A stretch of 64,000 nt of DNA from Diploscapter coronatus (lineage: Eukaryota > Nematoda > Chromadorea > Rhabditida > Rhabditidae). The DNA lies in the NCBI GenBank assembly GCA_964036155.1, contig OZ038422.1, positions 55,079,201-55,143,200 of the forward strand. Direction: 5' to 3'. The position numbers and the translations under genes are program-made. Shown here piece by piece: positions 1-11,926 of the stretch. The notes under the pieces were generated by a model. The model was not told where the DNA came from. It made no database searches and worked only from the letters and a program-made list of their open reading frames with translations. Each line of letters opens with the position of its first letter. Within the stretch, counting starts at the first letter, position 1.

Positions 1-394
1 ATGTTTTGAGCATGCAATATTAAAATTGAGAAGAAAAATAAGAAATATTCTTATATTTAGATAGGACCGCAAACGGTTTTACAGAATTCATTATTTTTTA
101 GATTTTTCTACTTCAAAAAATCAATTTCGATGTAACTAAAATATTCGCGAAGAAGAAATTAAATTTTTAAAAAATCGCCAAAATCGATCAACGAAGCAAA
201 TATGTTTTGATCCCTTCTCACCCTATACGAACACGATCGTGCGAGCACTTCCTGATAGTTTTAAAAGCAAAACTCATTTCTCCGAACGGCTCATCGAATC
301 TGATTATGCCTTTTGTGCTCATCCACTTTGAAGGGTGCTTGTTTCCTATTTTTGGAGTTTCAAATGACCACTTTTGCAAACCAAAGCGAAAGGG

Positions 395-556
395 GAGCGG
401 TCATTGCGCACAAAAGTGTGCCATTACGCACAAAAATTTTTTGTGCGCAATGACATACTTTTATACGCAGTGATATACTTTATCATTTTTGTGCGCAGTG
501 ACATACTTGAAAAGTGGTCATTGCGCACAAAAATTTTTTGTGCGCAATGACATACA
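395..556. repeat. Cluster of direct and inverted TGCGCA-core repeats
   Basis: The unit CATTGCGCACAAAA and its complement TTTTGTGCGCAATG recur about five times within 160 bp in both orientations, with AAAAATTTTTT at the centre of two hairpins. The element could fold into stacked hairpins. A relative with the same TGCGCACTAAAGTATAT ends lies near 37487-37795, so this is probably a mobile MITE-like family rather than a local duplication. No coding capacity is seen. Confidence 0.7.
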
Positions 557-1579
557 CCCAAGCGAAAATGTAAAGAATTTTCGATCCCTATATTTAGATG
601 ATGACGTTTCAGCGTTGCATTTTCATGTTAATCTCATGAGATGAATATGAAATCTGATATTTTACGATGACGATAAAACTGACTGACACTATTTTCTGAA
701 TTTTTAGATTTCAAAAATAAAAAAAATTCTAGTTGCAAAAATCTTACAGAATAAAACTCTCAAGAACCAAGATTCAATTGAAATTATCATGTCGAAATCC
801 CTAAAACAGACTGCAGCAATGTGTATCACGCAGAAAACCTCCAAAAACATGCATGATGAATAACAAATTCGCAACATTGAAATATTTGATTAGCAAAGGT
901 GGAAACGGCTGCGATAAATTCATGCAGTAGATATGCAAAGTGGCTGAATAAGAATTACATTTCAATATCCAGTTGGCTAAAATCTCACACCACTAATGAA
1001 ATTAGAAGGGTTGCAAAATTCAACTATTCTAAAAATGGGCAATATATCTCGCTAACATACCAGTCTGTCTAGTATCGACTAATTAGATTTATTTAAAATT
1101 ATAAAAATGAGTAAATATCAAAAATCTCGACAAATATGGTTTTTCGTCGTAGTTCATTGCAATGCACTAAAGAACTGAAGATAGATAAGAGGTGGAAGAG
1201 ATAGGCGCAGAAATGAGACGGACAGACAGACAAACAGGTAGAATGCGATGCAGAATGAAAGGAAACGTGGAAAAGGGAAACGTGTGATGAAATGCCCATC
1301 GAACTGTATCTTACGCATTAGTAATGCGCTGTATTTGCATTAGTGTCCACAAGTGATTTTACGAAATTGAAGGTGGCGTTTCAAAATTTTACGTCATTGA
1401 ATCGAGCCCATTTTGAGAAGCACTGAACAGTTTTTCTTTTTCCAAACCGATGCTTTTATCAAAAATTATGCATTGCGCACTTTTGAAAATGGTGACTTTC
1501 AAACAATTTGTCGTCAGTCATTTTTGAAATTTTCGGTTCTAAACTATGCAACACATTCAGTTCTGCAAGAATATACTAC

Positions 1580-1795
1580 TCGTGTGTTAAAGAGCGCCCT
1601 GCGAGAAATGCGCGTATGAACTATATGCAAAGTGAGGCAGAGTTCCAGTGGAAGAGTCGACGGGGGACAACAGAAAGAATGGTACGTAATTCCTCTGCTT
1701 CTCGTCTTTTCTCCCTATTTTTCAATACACGAAACTCCACTTCATGCGACCAGAACAACAGTATCATTTGCTATTTTCGATATTTCTATGGTAGT
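1580..1795. repeat. Dispersed repeat, copy A
   Basis: By eye this segment aligns with 22925-23105 in the same orientation. Shared blocks include ATGCGCGTATGAACTAT, TATGCAAAG/TGTGCAAAG, AGAATGGTACG/AGAGTGGTACG, TCCTCTGC, CTATTTTTC followed by ATACACGAA, and GACCAGAACAA/GACCGAAACAA. Copy B sits inside an intron of the secreted Pro/Cys-rich gene. The nature of the element is unknown; no transposase frame is visible in either copy. Confidence 0.7.
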
Positions 1796-1837
1796 CATTT
1801 CAACATTTTGTTTTAGCTTAAGATTTGCATGAAATCG

Positions 1838-1843
1838 TTTATT
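1838..1843 (-). terminator. Polyadenylation signal of the collagen gene
   Basis: AATAAA on the minus strand begins 17 nt after the TGA of the collagen gene. This gives a very short 3' UTR. Confidence 0.6.
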
Positions 1844-1859
1844 GTTCTGAAGATCACAT

Positions 1860-4707
1860 TCAGACGAGAGCCTTTTTCGAGGCATATTGACGTTTCGGGC
1901 AGGGACAGTAGCCGGAATCCTCTCCAGGCTGAAAGTATTAAAATTAACTAATTATGAAAAGCAACGTTAACCTGTCCACGCTCGCCCTGATAACCAACCT
2001 GCCCAGCAAAGCCAGGAGTTCTGAATTTTTAAGCTTATTTAGCATTCTTAAAATTTGACATTTTCATAGATATTAAACTAGGGTTCTCAAACGGAACTCT
2101 AGTCTAATAAGTCTAATTTAACAAACCCAGGTTTGCCTGCAGGACCAGCTGCAATTATTCTAATTAAATCAGGCTATAACAATTAATGATACCTGGACCA
2201 GTCTCTCCATTTTCGCCGATTTGACCAGGTTCGCCCTGTTTATTTTTAATCATAGATAAATGTATGTTTACTAGATTACCGGTGGTCCAGGATAGCCCTT
2301 AAATTGAAATTTTAATAATAAATCAAATTGCATCGACTATTCTTCGAAACTAAAAACTTACTTTGGGTCCTTGCGATCCTTGGTCGCCCTTCTCACCGTC
2401 TGGACCCTTTTGTCCTTCCTAAAATAGGACACATTATAGTTTTAAAAAATAATTTAAGAGAAAATTTTACGATTCCATCCTGTCCGGGACTGCCCTGCAA
2501 ACTTATTTTTAGTTCGAATCCATTATGAAACGTAAAGCTTGAAAATGACTTCGAACTTTCATATTTACAGTTTTTGCCGATAAAAATAAGATGAAACGAG
2601 ATTGAGATGCCGGTACCGAGCAAAAGTCGAACCCGGGACACCGAAATTCCGTTTCTTTTCTGACTAAACGATGCAAATGTAACATTATTTTGCCATTTTC
2701 AAGCGGAAATATTCAATAATTGTGATAACACTTGCCTTCGGTCCAGGAATACCAGCAGGTCCGGGCATTCCATTCTCGCCTATAGTTTCAAATTCAGATA
2801 TAATTTACTCGCAAAAAATCATAGCTATTTTTGAGACAAAATATTTAAATTGACGATAAATAATGCAGCTATACTTAATTGCTCAACGGCATTATTTTGC
2901 CTACGATAAATATTTTATCTCAACGTTAAGAAGAACTATGAATATGTGAGCAAAATATATCGAATTCAACTCACCTGGCGGTCCCACAGGTCCTTCTAAA
3001 TGTATATGATATATAAATGATAATTTAATAGTTTGATTTTACGATACCGCTTCCAGGTTTTCCCTCATGACCAGGCTTAATTAAACAAATTATATTTGAC
3101 GTGTTTTTTTCCAAAATTACCTCGCCAGTAGCTCCCATCTTTCCATCCTCGCCCTGCTTTCCAGGGAAGCCCTGAATTTAGGGGTTATAGGATCAAATTT
3201 GTTATAAAATTTAAGAAAATTGCAAACCAATGGTCCCTTGGGTCCTAAAATATGCTTGTTAGATTTCATTTGAATTTTTATCCATATTTTGCAATAAGAT
3301 GTTTTAAGAATAAGTCTAAAAAGAAACCTGGTGGGCAAAGTCTGCATCCTTCATTCGAAATGTCTGAAGGCGGAACGATGCCAATGATTCCAGATGGACC
3401 CTAAATTACAATAAATTAAAATAGGTGGAAATATATCCATATAAGCTGATTCGGACTAAAATGTTAGGAAGAATAAGCATCATTTATACGATATTTTGTA
3501 TATATTTTTAATCAACAAATTTCCAACCTGTTCGCCAGGAGCTCCCGGCTCTCCATTTTCACCAGGCTGAAAGATGTTCAAATATTTGGGAATTTTAATT
3601 GTCAAATTCAGACCGGTCCAGGTTTTCCTAAAATTTTCGATAAGAATTGTTAAAATGATTGGGGAAAAACCTGGAGGTCCAGCAGGGCAGAGGCTCATTT
3701 CATCGCAGTCTAAATCCGAACGATAGAGCCTGTCATTCATTAAAAAAACTGACTGCAAATTTCATTAGTCTGTCTCTTGGCTTTCTTGGTTGGGAAGGGC
3801 TCTCCTCGCACTTCCATCATCTGTTTCCACGTCATTTCCTGAAATCATTTTATAAATATACTTTGATAAACAATTTAATAAAGAACTGTATAGACGATGT
3901 TTCTGGGAATTTGAATATTCAGTTTAGATTTTTCCAAAGTGCATCTATTTAAAAATCTATTGCATTCAGTTAGGCGATAAAATATACTTAAAACAAAAAT
4001 AAAGAAAAGTGCTTAGAGCAATTATTATTGCTTTTGATATACTGTAAAATAAAATTAAAATAGTAGTCCTCCTAAATTAGAAGTTCCAATATAATAAAAG
4101 TTCACTCCCAAAAATGATGGAACCACTAATTAATTTGCTCACATCATTCTGGGATCAGTTTTATAACGCTCTTTAAAATAATTTGAGTGAATTTAGTTTT
4201 GACTTGAAGTAATGATGATGTGTTATGACGGTTTGAAAAATCGTTTTTTTTCTAATTATGGATCGAAAAAGTGAAATTTATGAACTTGTATTTTAGATTT
4301 ATATGATAAATGATTCTTCCAATTAAATACATATTCACATCAGGAAAACAGTTGAATTGGATGCAAGATATATTGAGGGTATGTCATACTCCCACGTTAT
4401 TACGTATGCGAAAATATGGGCCTATGGCAGGCCAGAGATACAAAACTGTAAACAAAATATTATATGATTTGTCCGCGCTAACATCTTGCCTTTAGTTCTC
4501 TTTGATATGTCGACAATTAATGTAATGATATCAGCCATTAGAAAAAAAAACTACCTGAAGAGTATTAAACTCTTCCATGTTGACGGTGAGAGCATTCTGG
4601 ATGTTGGAGATCTTTCCCAGGAAAACGGGAATGTAGAGTAGAGTCAACGAGACGCACAAAGACGAAAAGGCAATGGCGCCATAGGCTGCAAATCTGGCCG
4701 ACGGCAT
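1860..4707 (-). CDS. Nematode cuticle collagen, 18 exons, 276 aa
   Basis: Structural protein of the extracellular cuticle. Exons (minus strand): 4707-4555, 3838-3812, 3752-3671, 3627-3614, 3566-3528, 3400-3328, 3244-3228, 3171-3121, 3075-3048, 2995-2975, 2779-2736, 2494-2471, 2418-2362, 2297-2280, 2235-2193, 2148-2127, 2020-1972, 1928-1860. Residues 1-51 match the nematode cuticle collagen N-terminal domain: a membrane/signal segment, then NMEEFNTLQ and MTWKQMME. An RLYR proprotein-convertase-type site precedes the Cys cluster CDEMSLCPAGPPG. Unbroken Gly-X-Y follows, with one interruption (VPPSDISNEGCRLCPPG) that has the family's paired cysteines. The C-terminus GEDSGYCPCPKR is typical of cuticle collagens. 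Length fits the family; the exon number is extreme, with coding exons of 14, 17, 18, 21 and 22 nt. The intron after 2736 uses a GC donor. The 59-nt intron 3811-3753 is needed to keep frame. Confidence 0.95.
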
Positions 4708-4756
4708 GCCTCGGGCAGTGACAGAAGATGCAAGGACGCGTGGGCGGGGCTGATTG

Positions 4757-4766
4757 CCTTTTATAC
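4757..4766 (-). promoter_or_regulatory. TATA box of the collagen gene
   Basis: GTATAAAAGG on the minus strand lies about 50 nt before the collagen ATG, so transcription would start some 20-25 nt before the ATG. A GC-rich CCCCGCCCA box lies between the TATA box and the start. No acceptor-like TTTCAG is seen next to this ATG, unlike the other genes here, so this gene may use a conventional cap-proximal 5' end. Confidence 0.65.
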
Positions 4767-4769
4767 GGC

Positions 4770-7700
4770 AATTCAGAGGGTAGGAAAGAGAAGCCAGAGA
4801 TACAGTTCAATTGCTGTCTATCATATCTATCAGCTGTTTCCGTCGTTAGTCAGCAGAATTGCCTAATCCCTGGGCGGGAAGGCAGAACATCCAATTGCTT
4901 CGAATCGCTAATTCGGGTGTTCTTCGTTGATTCGATTGGAAGAAAAATGAAGCCGTAATTCATGTTTGCGCAAAACGATAAAGTAGTAATTATTATCGAA
5001 GGTAAACTAAATTGTATCTGGTTATTCATGTAATTTTTAAACAAATCTTGTAAATAACAAAAAACAACTCAAAGTCATATTTCGGTTTTAAACGCGGCAA
5101 GACATTCCTCTACCCTTTGACGTCTTCGTGATAGCTATCTTTCTCTTCTCCTCTTTCGTCTGCTGCCATCCGTTATAATCTCTTCTTCCTTTCCTCTGTC
5201 CCTTTTCTATCTCCTTCTTGTGATTTTATCGTTTTCCCTTTGCCTCAGTCGATCACAAACAAGCCGTCTCACTTTCGTGAACACTTTGGGTTGCCGTTGC
5301 GAGACGATCAAGCGATGAAAGTCGGGTTATTTTATGGGTCGAAATGTGGAATGCTGATACGGAAAATTGTAAAAACAATATAGTAGTAAGGTTGTGAAAG
5401 CTGATTTCTAGGTCTAGGGAGCACGGTCGACAGACATATCATGAAATTTACTATTTATAACCTTTTATCTATGCATTATTTGAAAGATATTTCTTTGCTG
5501 AAAAATTCTTCAAAATATTCCTGACAATATAAACAAATTTTATGTAAAGTTAGAAAGGTTCAATTTTTAGAGGGCTCCGCCAGGTAAAAAGATAGAGCAA
5601 AGTAATGTGCGGCTGATTTCTGCGAATTTCGACCAATTCTGACTCCAAAAAATTCTGAGGATCAATTTATAACGGTTGTGGGTTATGCCAGAATTCTGTT
5701 TGGTTCCACATTTTGAACGTCACTTTAATGTAATAATTTACTCGTTTGCAAGAATTCCAATAAAGTATGTGCCGATTGAATCAATCAAATAACGAAAATT
5801 ATTCCATCAACATTTTATCATCCTTTACAAAACCAAAACTATTTATTTTATATTCCCCTTTCTCAAGGGGATTTCAAAAATTCATGAAAACTCATATTTG
5901 TTTAGGGCCCGCAAGTCACTTTTTTATCGTGAAGCATGACACTTGAAAATGATACACATAAATAGAGTGTTTTCCGGACATTCCGGATCAAAAAACCGTT
6001 TTTCAAAAAGTTCACCCCATCCAAAGTTATGGGCATTTGAATGGGTGATGTTGTGTCCCGAATTTCCTCTACGTTTTTTGTTCCTCCGATTATTGCGCGC
6101 CCCCATTGCAGTTCGTTGAAAATGAATAAATTGGGCGGGGCTTCGTTTCAAGTGACTTATTTTCGTCAGTTATTGTTATTTTTCGTTTTTTTTTTCTATT
6201 TTTGTCTGTTTTGCTAAATTTTTTAGTTTCAGCATGTGCCTCACGCCCAGAACGATGGCTACTGTGTTCAGGGTCTTCACGGCGGTTTTGATGTAAGATT
6301 TTTCTTTCTTTTAGTTTTAATGTTAGTACTAGGTGCACAGCGCTGAGTTATTGAGTAAACTGACTATTCTAAACGGTATAAGAATTTCGAATACAATTAT
6401 ACGAGAGAATAAAAAATAAGATAGGTGGTATAAATGGATTTATTCAACGGGAATATGAAAATCTGCAGCGAAATGAACATTTTGAGATTTAAGGTTTAAT
6501 ATTTTTGCAATGTTTTCTTGATTCTTCATCTTTCCATTTCCATATCAGCAGCCGAAATTCTGAAAATTCATTAAAACAAAGCTGTTTTATGGAATAAATC
6601 AATCTTGCGTAACTTTGATATTTCAGATGATCAAACCATCATTTAGACGAAGAAGGTTAGAATCTATATTTTATTATTTTGATTTCTTCATTTTATATAA
6701 TTTGTAAATTGCGTTAGACCACATTTTTAATTTGTTAAAATATGAAAAATTAACACCAGTCGAATAATTTTCGAAGCGAGATTTGATTTTTAAAAGGGCA
6801 TACTTTAGATGCCTTTAATAGGATTTTAAAATATAGCTCAAAATTCGTTGAGGATGAGATAATTTTTCCTCTAAGGAATGTGACCTATCGCAAAAACCCC
6901 TTGAAATTTGTCAATTTTGTTGAATAAACTATTGAATGATCTCTAGTTTTTTTTATTTCTAAATTTGGCATATTGTATTTTATATTTTTCAATTTGTAAT
7001 AAAATTACGTCTTTTAAATCAATCGTTTTTGCCAATGGAAATAAATTTTGAAAAGTGCATGATCTGATATGACGAACTGATTGATGTGTAGATGAACATC
7101 ATCGTTCACGAATTTATACAGATGAATAATTTAATTAAAAAATAAAATTACATTTTCTCGAAAAGGAGAACTTATAAAATATTTTATCAACCTGAAAATT
7201 AATCCGTTACTGAACATCCTGATGTCGTTGTTGATGTTCCGGGCCATGCAGTTGTTGTCGTTGATTCATCTGGAATGAAATCTCCTCAAAACAAAGCACT
7301 GTTCTTTTATTTCATTTTTAATCCTCTCCGAAATAAACCCTCAACTTAATTTTAATCCAATCGAAATGTCGTTGCCAGTGAATTCAGATGAGTTTGTTCC
7401 GACATCGGCCATCCAGATGACGTTGGGTTGTGGTACTGAAGTGGATTGGTTGAAAAATGAACGAAAGATTCGACGAAAAATAAAAAATACTAAAAAAACA
7501 GACCAGAAGGGCAGGAGTTTAAAGGACTTTTCAGAGTGCGCGCTGTTTATAAGTGAAGCGCACGATAGTTTACAACGATAATTCTGTTTCGGGTTGTCGT
7601 CCTCTGTCGTTGACGATTTTTTTACCAAAATGATCGGAAGATGGTAATCTATCTTACTCATCAGGCTGCTTTCTGGTGGAAGGCCCCCTGTTCCCAATAT

Positions 7701-9264
7701 AGGGTAATGTCAACTTTCAATCGGCTCCCATTGCTTTGAATGCTAATTTCTGGGCATGGTTGGGGAACCAGAATCTGCCCATTGATCATTTACACACTAT
7801 TGGAAAGAAAAAAATAAAAAATAATTGCTAATTAGTGAGTAATTAACGAGGAACAAAAAATAGGACACGTTTTTTGCTTCACAAAGTGGGCGGGACTTGT
7901 GGGCCCTATATTTGTTTTCGTGCACGGAAATCTTTAGTAAAAGGCGAAAGATTTTCTCGGTTAAATGCACAAAAACGAGAGTAAAAATTCCACCTTCTCA
8001 CTGACTTGATCATCGAATTTTGTGAAATATTGCAGCTAGAAATACTTTCCTATCCCCACAATATTAATGAGTGTTTGGCGAGAGAACAAAAACCGCAAGT
8101 GAGACATTGTGATGGCGTGAGAGACGAAAAGATCTTGCCGCTAGATCGCAAAGGAAAGTGTCGGGCAAGAAAATTGCCGCTGTTACCATTTCACTTTTTG
8201 AATTCGATTCAAATGAAGCGATCAGAGCTGAGACGAAATTTCGATTTCGAGTTTAAAATTTCAATTTCGTCTCAGTTCTGCATAGCATCATAAAGCTCGA
8301 TTATAATAATTTTCGATTTCATATAAGAAATTTGATTCAATAAAATGTGAAATAATAATTTAATTTCAATACATATGATACAGACAACTCTCGAAGACAT
8401 TCAAAGTTGGTGAGGGATAATCGTAACCGAAATAAATATTTTAATTTAAAAATTCTGTAACAAACTCCAATATTTATTTCACAATAATCTTGATCCACTT
8501 TCGAGATTAGTTTATTAGCACACACACGATGATGGGGCATTAACTAATTAAATTCCTAGTATTTATACAAGTATTGAAAGAGTTCAATTACCTATTGTCA
8601 GTGAAGCAATAATATAAAATAAGAGTAACTTGAATGCTGAATATCTACGTTCCAAATCATGATCAAATGTGGAAGAATATCTTCCTCCATGTGTCAATGT
8701 GACTGTGTTTCAAGTCATCACTGATGTTTCATCTGCGGCAATGAATATCATTCAGAACTCGGATAATTAAAAAAAAACAGCTGATTGTCTTGCAGAAATA
8801 GGAAAAATACAATTTGAATAACAAAAGTGCCGTCAAATCCTCGGAAAACTGTTGCCTCCATTCTGGCAGTCTTTCTCCCTGAAGCAAAGTGGTTGAAATG
8901 CGCGAGTGTTGCATTTCTCGATTAGTTGTCACCCATTATCGATTTTTTCTCGCTTATTTTTGGGAAGGTTTCTTGATTTTTTAACGTTTGTCGGGTTTTC
9001 TTCAATTTTCCAAATTTCACACTGATCGAAGTGTCGAAGTTCCAATTTTCTGAGACTCTCGAAACTTTTCTCACTTTTTACTCTTTTTAAATCTTTTTCT
9101 TTTGGTCCACATTACGATTTGACAGCTCACTGAGTCTCTTTTGAAATATTGTTTCTCTCATTGAAACTGATCTTTTAACAATTTATCCTAAATATGTGCA
9201 TTTTAGTTAGCATCAGCAGCAGTCCTGCATCATCAGCTTCCAGTCCACCAGTCACTCGTCCAAA
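4770..9264. other. Long intergenic region with a few exon-like islands
   Basis: No gene model could be closed here. Exon-like islands: + strand 6232-6292, between TTTCAG and GTAAGA, open in one frame (HVPHAQNDGYCVQGLHGGFD); minus strand about 7790-7685, an open frame from ATG with NGQILVPQPCPEIS; minus strand about 7266-7210, after TTCCAG, rich in CAA/CAT/ACA triplets. They do not join into one reading frame. GGGCGGGGC or GGGCGGGAC boxes occur near 4742, 6134 and 7880. The stretch 8240-9200 is AT-rich with nothing recognisable; its end should hold the promoter and 5' UTR of the gene starting at 9265. Confidence 0.45.
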
Positions 9265-11282
9265 ATGCCGAGTGTCGAGGCTTTCGGTCTGTCGATGGAG
9301 CAGGCCCAGCAGAAGATGACTGAATTCGTGAGCAAACCCAAAGCCCTTATCGCCCCCGGTGCAGTCCTTCTATTCCAGACTCAGCAGGGAATCTCGTTCG
9401 TGTACCGCGCAAAGGACCGCTACGAGGAGCTGCTCGAGCCGGTTGAAGACGATTTGACTCCGCCGCGCTCGGCTGGAATCGCGCTCAGGGGACAGCAGGG
9501 GAGTGGTTGCAATGGAATGCAGAACGTCAGCAAGGTGAGTTAATAGGAAAAAGTTCTCTGGTCATGATTCTTCCTGCCCTAAATAATGAAACCGCATCAC
9601 AGGTGCCTAAGCAGAAGTCAGAGAAGAAAGCGACCGGCGACAGCGGACAGTCATCGATGGAGCATTCGGCTGACATTTTCACGCATCTGGAGGAGCCCGG
9701 CCAGACTCACAACCAGACTCCTCAGACTCAGCCCCAGTCCCAGCAGCACACTCAGCTGGCTTCCACCTACCCGTTCTCCATCATCAATCAGGCCAGGTCC
9801 GTCTTCACTCATTTTTGCATTGTTTCACTTCTCCGTTCAGCGCTGCTGCGCCCGCTCAGCAGACTCAGTCGCAGACCGGCTTCGGATACCCTCAGAGCAA
9901 CGTCAATCAGGAACAGACCAAGTAAGGGAATTAGAAAATCCAAGAAACTTGTGAATTATCTTTATTAGGAATGGACGAATTTCCGTCTTCTAATGCAAAA
10001 TTTCGTCTTATCTTTCTCATATTCTTGCTTTTTCGTTCCTCTTTTTCCGTTTTATAGATCTCTACGAAATCAACATAATCTCGCCAGAAACGGATGTAGT
10101 TTTGGGGATAAAAAGTTGATTTCATAGAGACTTCGAAGGATCGGAAAGAGGAGAAAAAATGAAACGAGAAATGAGAAAGGAACAATGGAATGTCGTCATG
10201 AGTTGATCATCAAATTCAGCACTGCTTCACAGCAGCGGAAGATGGCTCAGTCTCAGGCTCCGACACAGTTCGGGTAGACTATTGGCCCATTTGCCTTTTA
10301 TTAATCATTCAATCGTTCTTTTCCAGCCAGACCCAGCACCGTCAGTCGATGAACCAGTTCTCTGCCTTCGCCCAGCAGCCCACTTCGAATATGGCTACTT
10401 CGGCTGATTTCTCTCAGCAGAATCATTCTACCGACTTCAGGTTCGTCCACCTTTATATCTTCTTGCATAGTTCACCAAGAATCACTACCAATTAGAGTTT
10501 CGGGATTACTTTTTCCTACACACTTTGGCACTAAAATTATAAATCAACGTTCCTAAATTCTAATAATTTCCGGTAAAAGAAGCAGGGGAAGGAGATGAAA
10601 GTAGGTAAAAAAATAGTACTGTAGGAGTACGTTTGCATATCTGTAATGCACTTGCATTGTAGACCTGTTCAAGCCCATATGTGCTCGACAAATTTTTGAT
10701 GGCTTTCTTTCATTCATTCCCTTCGTTTTAGCAGTGGCTCGGCCATTTCTGTCTCGGGCACAGACTTCATCGACTCTGCTCCTGTGCCGATTCCCTCTCA
10801 GCCAATCCAGCATCCTCCATCTCAGTCTGCGCCTGACTCGACTTCTGATGCTGCTCCGACTCCCGTCAAACCGAAAGCCCCCGTCGACCCTTCCAAATTC
10901 GCCCAGAAATGGAAGCCCGCGAAAATCGCCATTCCGTCTCCTGGTATGTTCATTTTCCTTTCGTTTATTAATTGCAATGCTGTTATTTTCAATTCGACTA
11001 TCAGTGTTAGAAGTTTTACCTTTTAAAGACTAGAGAGAAGTGTGTCTTCTATTAACTCACGAAACCTTTATAAAGCTTTCGTTTTCAGAGGAACTCGGAA
11101 TCGTGCCGGGAATGAGTAGTGGCCGTGAACCGAAGCCAGGCTGTGGATTCGGCAATCAGCAGAGAGGACAGAGTGGATTCCAGCAGCAGAGGGGTAACAC
11201 TGGGTACAACAGCGTCTCGGCAGGTGGAGAAGTGGCTTTCAAGGGACGCGGACCCAAATTCTACAATCCCAGACGCGATTAG
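9265..11282 (+). CDS. Gln/Pro/Ser-rich low-complexity protein, 372 aa, unrecognised
   Basis: Exons: 9265-9534, 9603-9796, 9841-9921, 10220-10273, 10327-10440, 10732-10943, 11089-11282; all junctions are GT-AG and close in frame. The first about 80 residues look globular (MPSVEAFGLSMEQAQQKM, then LIAPGAVLLFQTQQGISFVY). The middle is a Gln/Ser/Thr/Pro-rich linker (QTPQTQPQSQQ, SQQRKMAQSQAPTQ) suggesting an intrinsically disordered, prion-like segment. A conserved-looking C-terminus follows: KFAQKWKPAKIAIPSPEELG, then a Gly/Gln/Arg stretch (GNQQRGQSGFQQQRGN) and KGRGPKFYNPRRD. The RG/Q content fits an RNA-associated protein, but this is inference; no family was recognised. The ATG is the first in frame; a possible trans-splice acceptor TTTTAG lies at 9201-9206. 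Confidence 0.85.
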
Positions 11283-11926
11283 ATGACCTTTGCAGTTCTT
11301 CTGCCATTCATCAAACAGTTCTTTATTGACTACTTCTGTTTGTCGCTTCATTTCTCTATTTTTTTTACCAATCACGTCTTTATCATGAGCTACTTGAATT
11401 GATTTGATTGAGTTATTTTTCTCCATTCATCACACTAATTTATTTCTATCGTATTTCGGGTATTGACTTTGTCTTTCGCATTGTTTTTTTTCTTTAAATT
11501 CAATCACTACCAATTTATTTCGAATGTTCTCTTGTTTTATTCAGTCATCCCTTATTGGTTATTTCTTGGTATTAATCAGATAAAGTGCATTTTTAAACTT
11601 TAGCGAATCGTATATTTTCCATATGAAATGCACTTATCTTCTGACTGTTATTGTTTTCTTTCATGCATTCGTTTCAGAACGAACTGCCTTTACCCGTTCA
11701 ACTATTATCAACGAGATATTTTCGCTATTGATTTATTTTCGTTTCTTTTTGTTGTTACTGTTTTTTTTAATTTATTAACTCGCGTTTTTTTCGTTTGAAA
11801 TTGGTTTATTGTTCGAACAAGAAGTTGATGAAAAATTTTCTTTTTTTTACAATTCTCGTTTTATACGGTTCAGAGTATCTTATTTTTCGATTCGGACAAC
11901 CCTTCAAATTGTTATCAAATTTTCAG
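11283..11926. other. Intergenic gap between two co-oriented genes
   Basis: 644 bp of T-rich sequence. It holds the 3' UTR of the Gln-rich gene (no clear AATAAA seen) and ends in a strong acceptor, AAATTTTCAG, directly against the next ATG. Nothing else is recognisable. Confidence 0.6.
11917..11926 (+). promoter_or_regulatory. Acceptor abutting the ATG (likely spliced-leader site)
   Basis: AAATTTTCAG ends immediately before the ATG at 11927. Either an upstream non-coding exon or a trans-spliced leader joins here. Zero-length 5' UTRs of this kind are familiar in nematodes with spliced-leader trans-splicing. Confidence 0.55.

Larger units (their letters stand above)
1..1859. other. Gene-free stretch downstream of the collagen gene
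   Basis: No exon chain could be built on either strand; open frames are short and AT-biased. The stretch holds two repeats described separately: a GTGCGCAATGACATAC-type repeat cluster near 395-555, and one copy of a dispersed repeat near 1580-1795 whose sister lies near 22925-23105. The palindrome ACGCATTAGTAATGCG lies near 1312-1328. Confidence 0.6.

Noticed and set aside
395..556. CRISPR-like array
   Set aside because: Repeats are inverted and irregularly spaced, spacers are repeat-derived, and the sequence is eukaryotic.
2511..2522. tRNA T-loop-like word AGTTCGAATCC
   Set aside because: No acceptor, D or anticodon stems can be formed around it, and it lies in a collagen intron. No tRNA was found in the window.
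3730..3753. A 24-nt intron in the collagen gene (GTCAG...GACAG)
   Set aside because: It contains a stop if retained, but splicing it leaves the downstream Cys/Gly-X-Y domain out of frame. The 59-nt intron 3811-3753 restores frame with a better acceptor.
7341..7697. 118-aa open frame on the minus strand
   Set aside because: It crosses likely splice signals, has no family feature and mixed composition; treated as chance.
4738..7885. GGGCGGGGC boxes near 4742, 6134 and 7880 as a shared regulatory system
   Set aside because: Only the first lies near a supported start codon; three short GC boxes are too few to claim co-regulation.
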